Under the pieces are notes generated by a model that saw only the letters and a program-made list of their open reading frames with translations, did not search any database and was not told the origin of the DNA. A program made the position numbers and the translations under genes. Below are positions 30,880-42,900 of a DNA stretch of 64,000 nt, piece after piece. Positions within the stretch are counted from its first letter, which is position 1; every line of letters begins with the position of its first letter. Source of the DNA: Epiperipatus broadwayi (Eukaryota; Onychophora; Udeonychophora; Euonychophora; Peripatidae); contig JAQFVV010006698.1 of the NCBI GenBank assembly GCA_028023455.1, positions 60,001-124,000 of the forward strand, read 5' to 3'.

Positions 30880-32057
30880 CTTTTATTTGTAAATAGAATT
30901 TATTTAATATATCTTTTTTTTTTTACTTTTGTAATTTTGTTTCATAAACGGTATGGGGAAAATTGCTTGTCATGGCGTCATTTTTCCTTCTTCATTATCG
31001 CAGTAGCTGAGAAAGGAAATTGTTTATAGTTAAAATTTTGATAATAATTTTTTTGCTTTTTTTTTTTTTAAATACCATCCCCCCCAAAAAAAATATGATT
31101 TTTTATCTCTTATTATAGCTTTATTTCATGATATGATTACTTAAAAATTGCTTATAATAATATTCTGGAAACAGTAAGCTAAAAATAGGTTGTAAAATCA
31201 GCCATTTTACATTGTTCAGTATCGCAGCATTTATGAAAGGCAGTTACTTGTAGTAAATATTTGACAATTTTTCCCACTTTTTCTTTTAATATAATCAATT
31301 TGGATTTATTAAATACCATGGGAAAAATATTTTTTTACCTATTATTGCCTTTTGTTTGTCGATTACTTAAATATTTCTTATAATTACATTTTGGAAACAG
31401 TACGGGGAAAAATTGGTTGTAAAATCCGCCATTTCACACTTTTTGCATATCACAATATTTATGAAAGGCAGTTACTTGTAAGTAATGAATTTGGGTTTAG
31501 CTATTACTTCTTTTGTTTGAATATTAAAATATCATTGAAAATACTGATTTTTGATTAAAGATTTTTGATTATTTATATTTATATTTTCATAATTATTTTA
31601 CTGTAGCAAATTATTGTAAATAATTTTTGGTTTATCCCATTTTTCATATTTACATTTGATTATTTTTTTTTTGGTTGAATATTAAAATATTATTGAAAAT
31701 ACTGATTTTTGATTAAAATATAATTGAAAATACTGATTTTTAATTATTTATATTTACATTTTCATAATTATTTTACCATAACAAATTATTGTTAAATATT
31801 GTTAATAAATTTTTGGTTTATCCCATTTTTCATATTTACATTTTCATAATTAAGAGTTTGCATTTTCAGGCATTTTATTGTTTACAGGGTAGATGATTAT
31901 TAAATATCGTTAATAATTCTAATGATTTTTGATTGTTCATATTTACATTTTCTTAATTATTTTAATTAACATTTTAGTCAATTTTACTTATCATTGCATT
32001 TGTTTGTTTCAGGGTTTAGCCAAGATGGTGGACATCTCCCTCTCCTTCTTTGATATT

Positions 32058-32250
32058 AGCTATGATATGATGTACCACCCCGAAGGCATATTACTGTAAT
32101 CTTGTGATCTTCATGGTGACTTCTCCACGTAATCTGTGGGCAAACTTTATCGATTAATTGTGTTCGGAGATCACTAGGAGACGTTATCTTAAAAATTGTA
32201 AGATTAGAGTAGTATGCCTTTGGGTGTAGTACGTCATAGCTTAGTTAATA
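32058..32250. repeat. Inverted repeat at the right end of Merlin
   Basis: TTAGCTATGATATGATGTAC...AAGGCATATTACTGTAATCTT (32058-32107) returns inverted at about 32200-32250. It resembles the terminal repeat itself, so the right end seems to carry an extra inverted copy of the TIR region. Confidence 0.65.
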
Positions 32251-32264
32251 CTCAAGTACCAAAA

Positions 32265-32400
32265 TACATATATTGGAGATCTTTTTTTCACATATATTTC
32301 ATCATGTGTATCTGTTGTGTTAAGATGGAATGAATGACTACAGAAAGATTGAATGTCTGGGTTCAGATCCCTTCTAATTATATATATATATATATATAAT
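32265..32400 (+). repeat. Dispersed repeat family Y with B-box-like word and (TA)n
   Basis: ATATTGGAGATC, a CATxATGTGTATC(T/A) word and CCTTCTAATTA match 41318-41450 in order. GGGTTCAGATCCC at 32353 resembles a tRNA B box, and a short (TA)n follows. Merlin inserted at its left edge. Confidence 0.5.
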
Positions 32401-33429
32401 TTTCCCATTCAATAAAATTAAAAATACTCAAAATGAAAATTATCTTTATGAGATTTATTTCTATAAAAAATGTCTTTAGGAAATATGCATTACTGCAGAA
32501 AGAACTTAAATAACTCTATCATTTTCTTTATATTCTATAATTTTCATAAAAAAACAAAAAAACTTTTTTAAGAAAAACTAATGTAACATTATGTAAGTTT
32601 CCTTATTTAAATCTAAAGAAACTTAAATTTTAAAATCATTATTTAATTAACAATGCAACATTTATTATCATATCTTTTTAGTAAGATAACATCTATAGCC
32701 TTCATAGCATTTTTAAGATCTATTTGTTTTGGACAAATTTTTTTTTTATCCAGTCTGTTAAATAATAGCTTAATAAAAATTCTTAAAAGGATTGTATTCT
32801 GAATGTCTTTGATAACAGTTGTCAGAAATAAAATTAATTACCACATTCCTAATTGAAAAAAAAAAAAGATTGGCCTTTACTTAAAATATGTCACATTCGT
32901 TTTAAACAAAATTAAACATAATATCAATAAATGAAAAATCCTCCTCCTTTTTCTTTTCAAAAACTTTATTTTCTTATATCAATACTGAACATATATATAT
33001 ATATTATACAAAACTGCAACGCTTCAACTGATTTTATCTTCATACTGTCATTTTCAAGAATCTGCAACAATGAAACATATTAAACATGCATAATTATATT
33101 TTCATTACATCTCTCTCCCACTGCTATTTTTTATTACTCTTACTTTTACATTATTTAATTACAAATCTGTCTTAAAATCATCCATGAAACTTTTTATACA
33201 AATTTAATAACCAATCCTAATTTCAAATAACCTCTCCCCCTTTTTTTTTAATCTTATCTAAAACCCATCTTAAAACTACATTCACGAACTATAGCTTTAA
33301 ATGAATATCAAACAAATATAAACCATTTTTTTATACAAAATATTTTTATAACAATTTACCTAAACCTATTTAAACATTCATTTTAATTATACATTATTTT
33401 AGATTCCTTATCTACTCCATTAATTCTAT

Positions 33430-35346
33430 TTAAAATAGGATTATACTTTTTATGTAAAAAACATCTTTTATCATATTTTCCCTGCAATTTTTAACCCTTT
33501 CCAATATTTTAATATTAATTTTTGTCTGATCTAAAACTTTACAATGTTGAATTTTTGTCATATAAATATTGTCTAAGTCTAGTTTTAATGTATTCTTTGT
33601 TGTACCAATATATGAAATATTTCCCCCCTCCTTCTTACAATTTAAAAATTCAATTAAATAAAGTCCATTCATCTTGTAAATTTCTATATTTTTTGTATCA
33701 TTAATTAAATTTCCTAAATTCAATTTCTTTTTATATACTGGTTTAATAATTAACCTACTTTCACTCTTGTATTTATTTTTTATACTTTTTACAATCTTTT
33801 TAGTCTCCATAAATGTATCTCTAGAAACATAATAACTATTATATATAAAATGAATTACATCTTTCCCATTGTTTCTCTTCTTTATTATTCTTTTAATATT
33901 TTTTATTTCATAATTTATCAATAACTTTAACTGGATAAGTATTTTTGATACCTTCCTTTTTTATATTACAAATTTATTTTATAAATAATTTTTCTTCTGA
34001 ACATAAATGAATTGCTCTATTTATCATATTATTAATAATATTAATTTTATGTTCATATTCAATATCTGAATCCCAACTACTTAACAAACCATATTTTTTT
34101 TTTCTGAGTACACTTGTTTCAATAGCAATCTTACAATTCCTAATAATTTTTTTATTATAATATCCATATAATAGTAATATTAGTGATTAAGCCAATGCAC
34201 ATGCGCTTTAAAGATAAATTATAAATTTATCTTTAAAGCGCATGTGCATTGGCTTAATGGCTAATATTACTATTACATAAAAAACATAGCACTATATAAA
34301 ATAATATCTCATTAAATATACATATAAGTAATTACATTATTTTTTTTTCTTTTTCCATAATAAAACTAATGTCATAATCAATTCAATTAATATACCTTAT
34401 AAAACATTCAGATTTTCTATAATTGCCATTGAACACTAAAAAATAATCATCAACATACCAACCCAAAAAACGGTTATATATTTTGTAAGACAAAAATATT
34501 TATCATCATAATCATCCATAAATATAGCAGCTAACAATCCACTCATACTATCGCCCATCTCAATCCTTTACATTGTTTATACTATACCTGAATATTTTAA
34601 ATACCACATCTTTACAACAAATTTTTTTATACTTTTATTATTATCTTTAATATACCTATTCAATATTATATCAAATGCTTTATGTAGTATAATATTCGTA
34701 TACATACTACTATATCAATTTTACAAAAAAACACATTTTTATACTTATTTCCCTCTAAAAAAAAACATTTAACGTCTTTCCAAAATCACATGAATTAATT
34801 ACATTACTTTCTTTTTTTGTTTCATCATATTTTTAATTTTTTTTATTACATAACCATTTAGACAAATTTTCATAATACATATCCACATTACTAATAATAG
34901 GTCTTTATGGTATTCCTAATTTATGCATCTTAGGTATCCCATATATACTTGTATCTTTAAAATCAATTCTTTTCAACCTAAATACATCCAATTTATTAAT
35001 ATAGTTTTTATTATACATATCAGTTATACTCCTATTAATCATTTTATTTTTTTTCTATACCATCATTACTTCTAATTCTTTCAAAACAATCCTCATCCAA
35101 AATTTTTTTTAATTTTTTATAATATTCTTTCTTCATCATAATTACCATACTAGATGTATTTTTTCCTCTGAAAAATAACATATCTTTATATTTACTTTTA
35201 ATTTGAATAATAATTCTCCTTTCATATTCATTTTTATATTTATACTCCAAATTATTTATCATATTGCTTTCCAACTCTTCCATTCTGTATTGACACTCTC
35301 TCAACATCATATCATATTTTTTGTCCTTTTTGTAACCATTATACAT
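33430..35346 (-). pseudogene. PLE-2 reverse transcriptase / GIY-YIG remnant
   Basis: Fragments on the minus strand follow the family order. RT1-like FFRGKNTSSMVIMMKKEYY is near 35120-35180. GIPKMHKLGIP then RPIISNVDMYYENLSKWL lie near 34860-34960. RT4-like EMGDSMSGLLAAIFMDD is near 34520-34570. RT5 WYVDDYF is at about 34440-34460, and GIY-YIG-like NGLYLIEFLNCKKEGGNISYIG is near 33600-33670. Stops and frameshifts separate them. The GIY-YIG part keeps a Cys and the YIG core but has lost most downstream conservation. This copy cannot encode an active protein. Confidence 0.82.
34171..34273. mobile_element. 103-bp near-perfect palindrome (hairpin MITE)
   Basis: Two 50-base arms (34171-34220 and 34224-34273) pair at 48 of 50 positions around a 3-base spacer. 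TA flanks both sides (34169-34170, 34274-34275), as expected for a Tc1/mariner-type target duplication. It interrupts PLE-2 between the RT and GIY-YIG parts, so it arrived after PLE-2. RNA from it would fold into a miRNA-precursor-like hairpin. Confidence 0.9.
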
Positions 35347-36315
35347 ATTTAAACTATTATTATTAATTTCTCTAATTTAACAATTAATAATTAATTTTTT
35401 GCCTCAATTTCAAAAATATTTTATTAACATTACTATTTATTATAGGAATATACTTTAAACCTTTTTCCAAAATCTCTTTCTCCTTTTTATCAAATTTCAT
35501 TCCAGTTAAATTAATTATAAAAATATTTTTATTATTATCACATCCATTATACTTATTATTAATATAAGTTTTTTTATTATTCCCTCACCTAAATACATCA
35601 AGTTTTTGTTTATCATAAATTAATTTTGTTAATTTTTTATTAGATCTACCTTTTATTATATTCTTATAATATTTCATTTTATTCTAATAACAATATCTTA
35701 ACATATCTTCTTCTTTCAAGTTTATTAATGTTCTTAATTTTTCATATATCTCTTTAACCTTATTTAATAAAACATCTTTCTTTTTATATAAAATACTAAT
35801 ATATTTCTTAATCAACTTTTTTTTGCAATATATTCATATATTTTTCTCCAAAAATATTTCTAAACACTTTAAATTTAATAAATTTTGGAATTACTTTAAA
35901 ATGACATCAATCCTTCATAAATTTAATATTCATTTGTTTCTTAACTACTTTTAATTTACATTTAATCCATTCATTTATTACTTTAATACAAATATTTATA
36001 ATAAACTTATTATTAATTCAATATATAAACCATTTAAAAAAACTTTTCATTTTCATTTTTATATATCCACCTTTCTTAAAATATTAACTATTATATCACA
36101 AACAATATAACAATAATAAACATATTTACAAAAAAAAATACTTCCAAATGTAATAACATCATATATCTTTCTTCTATTTCATTTTTCTATGTTCAAAGTC
36201 CTTATCCATATGTATTTCTTCACAACCAATGTCCTCTTCTAAAAAAACGATCCAAATACAAATTTACTTATATTTATCATATATTACAACACATCAAATG
36301 TACAATCACTTTTTC

Positions 36316-36346
<31 letters not shown>

Positions 36347-36353
36347 GTTCTAC

Positions 36354-36760
36354 CATAATATCAACAAATTAAAAATCCTTTTTTTTTTCAAAAACTTTAT
36401 TTTTTTATATCAATACTGAACATATATATATATATATATATCAATACTATACATATATATATATATATATATATGTATACACACACAAAACCCCAACGTT
36501 TCAACTTATTTTATCTTCATACAGTCATTTTCATAGATCTGCAACAACAATATTAAATACATATTTATAAATAAACATCAATTACTTAAATACATTCATC
36601 TTACATCAACATAAACAGTTACAAACATATTGAACATACATTATTATATTTTACTTACATCTCTCTCCCACTGCTATTTTTTTATTATTCTTTCTTTTAC
36701 ATTATTTAATTACAAATCTGTGTTTAAATCATCTAATAATCTTTTTATGCAAATTTATAA
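36354..36760 (-). repeat. PLE-2 pseudo-LTR
   Basis: Direct repeat of 32913-33207. It ends at TGCAAATTTATAA, where the oppositely oriented PLE-2 copy begins. Confidence 0.8.
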
Positions 36761-36761
36761 A

Positions 36762-37890
36762 GCAACCGGAGTTTCAAATAATATTATTAATAATAGGATA
36801 AATAGACCAATTAATTCATGTTCTGAAGAAATATGATTTATAAAAGAAATTTGTAATATAAAAGAGGAAGGTATCAAAAATAATTATCCAGTTAAAGTCA
36901 TTGATAAATTATGTAATAAAAAAATATCAAAAGAATAAGAAAGAAAGAAACAATGGGAAAGATGTAAATAATTTTATATATAATAGTTATAATGTTTCTA
37001 GAGATACTTATATGAACATTAAAAAGATTATAAAGGTATAAATAATAAATACAAGAGTAAAAGTAGGTTAATTATTAAACCAATATATAAAAAGAAATTA
37101 AATTTAGGAAATTTAATTATTGATACAAAAAATATAGAAATTGACAAAATAAATGGAATTTATTTAATTGAATGTTTAAATTGTAAGAGGAGGGGGGGAT
37201 TTCATATATTGGTACAACACAGAATACATTAAAAACTAGATTTGGACAACATTTATATGACAAAAATTCAAATATTTACATACATTGTAAAGATTTAGGT
37301 CACAAAGAATTTAATATTAAAAAGTTGGAAAGAATTAATAATTACAGGAAAGGATGGTAAAAGATTTTTTTATATGAAAAAATATAATACTATTTTAAAT
37401 ACAATTAATGGAGTAGATTAAAATCTGAAATAATGTATAATTAAAATGATTGTTTAAATAGGTTTAGCTAAATTGTTAAGTTTTTTTTTGTATAAAAAGA
37501 TGTTAAATTTGTTTTATATTCATTTAAAACTATACTTTAGGATTGTAGTTTTGAGATGGGTTTTAGATAAGATTTAAAAAAAGGGGAGAGGTTATTTGAA
37601 ATTAGGTTTGGTTTTTAAATTTGTATAAAAAGTTTATTGGATGATTTTAAGACAGATTTGTAATTAAATAATGCAAAAGAAGGAGTAAGGAAAAATAGCA
37701 GTCAGAGAGATATGTAAGTAAAATATAATTATGTATGTTTAATATGTTTGTTACTGTTTATATTAATGTAAGATAAAGGTATTTATGTAATTGAGGTTTA
37801 TTTATAAATATATATTTCATATCGTTGTTGCATATCCTTGAAAATGAATGTATGAAGATAAAAACAGCTGAAAAGTTGGAGTTTAGTTTG

Positions 37891-37922
<32 letters not shown>

Positions 37923-37926
37923 ACAT

Positions 37927-37988
<62 letters not shown>

Positions 37989-38063
37989 TCAGTATTGATA
38001 TAAGAAAATAAAGTATTTGAAAAGAAAAAGAAGGATTTTTAATTTGTTGTTATTATTGTAGAA
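36762..38063 (+). mobile_element. PLE-2, 5'-truncated copy in opposite orientation
   Basis: From about 36781 the plus strand matches the reverse complement of 34110 down to 32913: TTAATAATAGGATAAATAGA, TCTGAAGAAA, AAGGTATCAAAAATAxTTATCC, AAACCAxTATATAAAAAGAAA and TTAATTGAATGTTTAAATTG (GIY-YIG region). The 3' pseudo-LTR follows to 38063. Many stops are present. The two copies meet back-to-back within a base or two of 36761. Confidence 0.8.
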
Positions 38064-38074
38064 TATATATATAT

Positions 38075-38787
38075 GTCAACAGACGGCATTCTACCAAAAA
38101 CACCGTCAAGCATTTGTTTACATAAACGTCAGAGCATGCATTCACTATCTCTAACTTTAATTCCACTTTCAGATCATGATTTCAAGCTATTTGCTATTGT
38201 CAGTGAAAGACAGGAATTTTAGAAACTAGATCTAAACACAAACTCTGAGTGTTTATGAAACAGTTTCTATTCAGCTTGCAAGCATGAATCTTTTAGACAC
38301 GTAATGTCTTCAAGCTCAGCATAGCAAGACAGATAGCTACATGGGTCTGATCTCAGTTCAACATCACCACATAGTAGAAGCCTCTGCAATATATATATCA
38401 TTATTAGAAAGACCTCAAAGGTACATTTATGAAAAACAAAAAACAAGTTAAAAACTTGCTAACGCTTGTATTTATGTCAACATATGGCGTTCTACCAAAA
38501 ACATCATCAAGCATTTGTTTACATAAACGTCAGAGCATGCATTCACTATCTCTAACTATAATTCCATTTTCCGATCATGATTTCAAGCTATTTGCTATCG
38601 TCAGTGAAAGACAGGAATTTTAGAAACTAGATCTAAACATAAACTCTGAGCGTTTATGAAACAGTTTCTATTCAGCTTGCAAGCGTGAATCTTTTTGACA
38701 CGTAATGTCTTCAAACTCAGCATAGCAAGCCAGATAGCTACATGGGTCTGATCTCAGTTCAACATCACCACATAGTAGAAGCCTCTG

Positions 38788-38823
<36 letters not shown>

Positions 38824-38920
38824 TTGCTAGAAAGACCTCAAAGGTACATTTATGAAAAACAAGTTAAAAACTTGCTAATGCTTGTATTTATGTCAACAGA
38901 TAGCTATTTAGCTATTTTAC
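38075..38920. repeat. Tandem repeat, ~400-bp unit, two copies plus a start
   Basis: GTCAACA begins units at 38075, 38476 and 38892 (spacings 401 and 416). The first two units agree closely: CAAGCATTTGTTTACATAAA, CGTCAGAGCATGCATTCACT, GACACGTAATGTCTTCAA and CACCACATAGTAGAAGCC. The third is only begun before the sequence diverges. The size difference comes mostly from a (TA)n run near 38790-38820. No ORF is conserved between units. Confidence 0.9.
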
Positions 38921-38997
38921 CACATGGAATATCCTGAAAATAATAATAATATGAAATCATTATTTATCTGTGAAAATATTAGAATTAGCATGTGTGC

Positions 38998-39032
38998 ATG
39001 CACACACACACATACACACACAATATATATAT

Positions 39033-39066
<34 letters not shown>
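38998..39066. repeat. (CA)n/(TA)n microsatellite
   Basis: Short CA runs grade into TA ending at the TGTAACGA start of LTR-like copy B. Confidence 0.9.
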
Positions 39067-39067
<1 letters not shown>

Positions 39068-41251
39068 GTAACGAGCACAGACGTTAGTTACATTGTTGTT
39101 GTTTTTTATTTATTAAACATGAAAGTAAATTAAAAAGTTCGCATTTAAAAATTTTCATTTAGAATTAAAAATTGAAATTAAATATCATCTTAAACTCGTA
39201 TATATTAAATCGCACAGATAAAAAAAAATTATTAAAATAAAACTGTATTAAAAATAGAAAAGGTATTTTAAAAACAAAAACTTAAAAAGATTTAGAGATA
39301 AAAATATATATTTGATTTGGAAAACAGATTAATTAATCAGAAATGGAAATGATTGTTAATTAGTTAAATGTAAACCAGCCTTGGGCATTTAAATGTAAAA
39401 TCATCAGTCAGATAGGAAAACAATAGAAACTTTTAGCAAATGAAATAAATCCATTGGGAAATCGGACCTCAACGAAAAGGATCATCGCATCGATGACGTA
39501 ATGTAAATGCAATTCTTCAAATGAATATAAAAGGACAAGGTTGAAAATTATTAGTGATTGATTATTGATTACTACTATGTCACTATATGTATTAGTACGG
39601 AGTTGAGGTGAAGGAATTGACAGACGCACGGTCAATTCTTTCAGCTGTTAAAGAAAAGAGAAATGAACTATCGTTTCCTACATTGAGGACCAATTGAACT
39701 AAAAAACTTCCGAATGAATAAATAAAACAACGGCTAAATGGATACCAATCTTTTGAGGATGGCATGGGAATTCCCATTCAAACTTACAAACGACAGATAA
39801 AGATGAACTGTTTAAAACCGTAAGAACTTTACAATTAATGAACATTCAATTTAAAAACATTTCGTATTTAAAATAATTGCATTAGTTTCCTATCTGACTA
39901 AAGTAGTTAAAATGTTATTTGATGTATTTTTTTATTTATTTGTGTAAAATCATTTCCATTTATTTAACTTTGTTCTTTAAGTTTATTTATGATTTCTGTT
40001 TTCCGATGAATTAAAATATATCAATGTTAAACTTAAGTCGGGCGTGAATGGCTGTATAGATTTGTAAAGTTATATTAGGGGAGGGTAATCTTAGGTTATT
40101 TGTTTCGTGGTTAAATTGGGTCAATGGATTGGATATATTGGTGTGATTAGTAGATGTAATATTGATTCGCTACGGGCAGAATCGCTTCATACGCCGCACA
40201 CTTCCGTTTGCCTATGGAAGGAATTATAAGTCGGATACCGCAGTTTCTTTCTATGGAGTTTTTTGTTTTATTACTCTTCTTTGCAGATAGATGTAATATT
40301 CCTATCTCATAAGAGGCAATTTCTTCTCTTAACCTTTTGTGCTGCCGTATTTTATTACATTGAATACATCGATATATCAGATGAATTGATGCCAGTTTGA
40401 CTACAAATTTTAGTCTAAGGTTAAATAGGGATAGAATGTTTATTTTCAAAAGCAAATTTATCTGGTCTATTCATACTCGACCCTAAATAAAAATGCATTA
40501 AATTTAAGTTGTTTATAGATGCTTGCATGGATTGTTTATTGGTTAACTATGTTTTGCGTTTCCATATTTGATCAAAATATATAGACATTCGATAAATAAT
40601 GATACCTTACGGTGAGTATCTAAAATGTATTTATTCGGATGTCCTTTAAATTATTGGTGACAATGCAAGTATCTTATGGTGAATACTAATGGGTTACATA
40701 TAAATTTCCCTCCGCAATTGTCAATAATCAATAATTTTGTATTTTGATCGTTTATGTTTTTTTGAAATGTTTTTGACCATGGAATCTATGTAACCGATCT
40801 ATATTCAACATTATAAACAAGCTTTCATAAATTTATCTGTGCGAACTTAATTAAAAATGTAAAATTAGAATATAATAGTAATTAAATGTAAATTAAAGTC
40901 AAAAATCAAAGTTAAAAATGTAGGTTAAATTTTGAACTGTAAAACTAATACTAAAATAATTTTAAATCTTATATATATGTGCATAAATAAATGTTTGTGT
41001 GTTAATTACTGGCAGTAGCTTATTTTATTTTATTTTTTTTGTATATACTGTTAGATTATCTTATTAAATCTCCACTATTCCATTGAGCTAGTGACATGGG
41101 CTAACGACCGGAATCAAAATTTAAAAAAAGAAAAAAAAAATTTTTTTTTGACTGACGTATCTGCCTACTTTATAAATTTTTCTAGGTTCAAATGCCTAGA
41201 TGGCGCCCTGTAGTGCAGTTGACGTTAAGTTGCTTTCTCCGGATCGTTACA
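39067..41251 (+). mobile_element. LTR-like repeat B (probable solo LTR, ~2.2 kb)
   Basis: TGTAACGA at the start and TCGTTACA at the end form an 8-bp perfect inverted pair, with ATAT on both flanks. It aligns end-to-end with 23729-25867. The best block, 40495-40800 against 24640-24900, is nearly gap-free (GATCAAAATATATAGACATT, ATGATACCTTACGGTGAGTA). A TATA box is at 39526. No gag-pol domains are present here or between the two copies. A 102-codon minus-strand ORF inside (40147-40455) is not conserved in copy A. Confidence 0.74.
39526..39532 (+). promoter_or_regulatory. TATA box in LTR-like repeat B
   Basis: TATAAAA, followed by GGAC, 459 bases from the repeat start; matches the positions in copies A and C. 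Confidence 0.6.
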
Positions 41252-41317
41252 ATATATATATATACACACACACTAGCACTCATCAGTAGGGATATGATGA
41301 GTGATGCAAAAAGCATG

Positions 41318-41450
41318 AAATTCATATATTGGAGATCATTTATCACTTTTCATAGATATGTGACCATGTATATCAGTTAAATAAAATGAAGTGGGTATCT
41401 GTAGGTAGCTTGAAAGTGTTAGTTACAATACCTTCTAATTACAGAATTAA
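41318..41450 (+). repeat. Dispersed repeat family Y
   Basis: Parallels 32265-32400 (ATATTGGAGATCATTT, GACCATGTATATCAG, CCTTCTAATTA). The B-box word is not preserved here. Confidence 0.5.
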
Positions 41451-41784
41451 TAATAAATAAAAATACTACAAATTAAAAACATTACAGAATTTATAAATAA
41501 AATTGAAACTACATAGCTATTACCCACAAAAATGCAACTCGAAATTAAGGGCAATATTAATAATTAAATTATTATTTACCCAGAGTGCAACAGAAAAATA
41601 TTAACTACTGCCTAACTATAGGTAGTAATAATATATAAAATAGTAAAATGATATCATTATAGTAAAAACTCTCTCATATCATAGTTTTTACTTTCCCAAA
41701 TAAACCTAAATTGTAAATCAGTTAAACATAATACATATTTATATTTCATAATCATTTACACACCTTATTGATTATTGACTGTAG

Positions 41785-41960
41785 GCTGAAGACCTCTCCA
41801 AGATTAATCCAGTTTAGCATGTCAATTATCCACACACTATCATATCTTCTTACAACATGTTCATTCCAACCCCACTAGAATGGATTGATTCTTTCAATAA
41901 TATCAGTAATTTCTATTGATTCCTTGCATCACCTTATTGCAGAAAAACTGCTATAAAGGT
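41785..41960 (-). pseudogene. RTE LINE remnant (C-terminal piece)
   Basis: A minus-strand translation gives ITDIIERINPF, then after a stop WGWNEHVVRRYDSVWIIDM and LNWI. This aligns with VTDLIEKIKRLKWSWAGHIARRDDNRW...LNWI of the 20-kb copy. It is short and decayed. Confidence 0.65.
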
Positions 41961-42058
41961 ACATAGGTGTATCCTTCCTCAAATGATTGTTATTTAGTAG
42001 GTACTTTATTGTTAAAAGTTAAATGCAACTAAAGTTTATTTTACATGATCACTTACAA

Positions 42059-42900
42059 GTTTGCAAGTCATTTGGTGTGCAACTGTTTACAGAACATAAC
42101 GACTCATCCTTTCTTGGGATTCCAATTAATCTGTATAAAAAGCAATTAACCATCACTTAAACAGTCTTTTTATGGACACACTTACTATGAAAGTGAAAAC
42201 ATACTTCCAGTAAATACGGTCTCCCATTGTGATAGTTTGTATATTGAATTTTATAAGTAGGTGGAATTTCATCTATTTTAGTCCATGGCTGGAACTTTTT
42301 AACACCACCTATAATAAATTTATGTTTGTCATTAAAGCATACGTCTAGGACCTTTTTTCATATCTATTTGTTAGAAACACGTGCTTTCTTATATGCAAAA
42401 AATGCAGAAGTTGATAAATTCCAAATCTTTTGTGACATCTATTTGGACCAAAATATATAATATGATGCTTATTAATGTAATACTTAGAGTCATTATTTCT
42501 TCAATACCAATGCTTGTTCAAATTTTAAAAGTTGAATGATCCTTTCTTACATATCACACCATTAAGCATGCAGATCTATTAGAATAATGATATTAAAGGC
42601 TACCTTGGCATATTCATTAAAGACTTAAATAAGATTATATTCATTCAGACATCTATAAAAGCATTGCCAGTTGTTAATACTATAACTTAATTCCAAAACC
42701 TCCATGTGGGTATTGAAATTGTTTAAAATTTTATTACTGGGTATAATTCCAATCAAAATGTTTTTTATTGACCGATTCAGGGTAACTCTTGAACCAACAT
42801 GTGTTTTTTGCAATAAATTATTCAAAAGAAATACTAGACTCTTTTCAAATCTATCATATTTCTCACCTCTATGCCTATCCATGTTTTACAGTATACATCC
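42059..42900 (-). pseudogene. Degraded coding-like stretch, unrecognised
   Basis: Minus-strand frames have protein-like composition. One of 85 codons (42625-42882) starts MDRHRGEKYDRFEKSLVFLL. A stretch near 42155-42345 reads FIIGGVKKFQPWTKIDEIP and later GRPYLLEVCFHFHSKC. After a stop in the same frame comes RLIGIPRKDESLCSV and SCTPNDLQTC. Splice-like words (GTAAGT after CATA, TTTTTATACAG, GTAAGTGATC) flank the last two pieces, but the implied joins do not keep a clean frame. It could be a dead host gene or an unknown transposon protein. I do not recognise the family. Confidence 0.3.

Larger units (their letters stand above)
29520..32260 (+). mobile_element. Complete Merlin DNA transposon
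   Basis: Imperfect terminal inverted repeats start GGTA(T/C)TTGAGTATTAAC at 29520 and end in the complement at 32260; similarity continues inward for roughly 80-90 bases. Exact 8-bp direct repeats AAAATACA flank it (29512-29519 and 32261-32268), the length known for Merlin/IS1016-type insertions. The transposase relic at 30004-30879 confirms the family. Between the transposase and the right end lies 1.1 kb of AT-rich sequence with internal repeats. Confidence 0.93.
32913..36760 (-). mobile_element. Penelope-like retroelement PLE-2, degraded
   Basis: A second, different Penelope-like family on the minus strand. Direct repeats at 32913-33207 and 36354-36760 form pseudo-LTRs sharing CAATACTGAACATATATA, TTTATCTTCATAC(T/A)GTCATT and CATCTCTCTCCCACTGCTAT. 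RT and GIY-YIG remnants lie between them. A palindromic MITE is inserted at 34171-34273. Confidence 0.82.

Noticed and set aside
33010-33060. Hammerhead-like words (ATGAAGA ... GAAAC) in PLE-2 ends, also at 36490 and 37840
   Set aside because: Stem II between the boxes is only two weak pairs and no stem III forms. The order is suggestive but the fold is not supported.
34262-34270. TAATATTAC, the nonanucleotide found at rolling-circle origins of some small DNA viruses
   Set aside because: It lies in the arm of the 103-bp palindrome and not in a loop, in very AT-rich DNA, with no Rep-like ORF nearby. Most likely coincidence.
40147-40455. 102-codon minus-strand ORF inside LTR-like copy B
   Set aside because: Not preserved in the collinear copy A, so unlikely to be selected.
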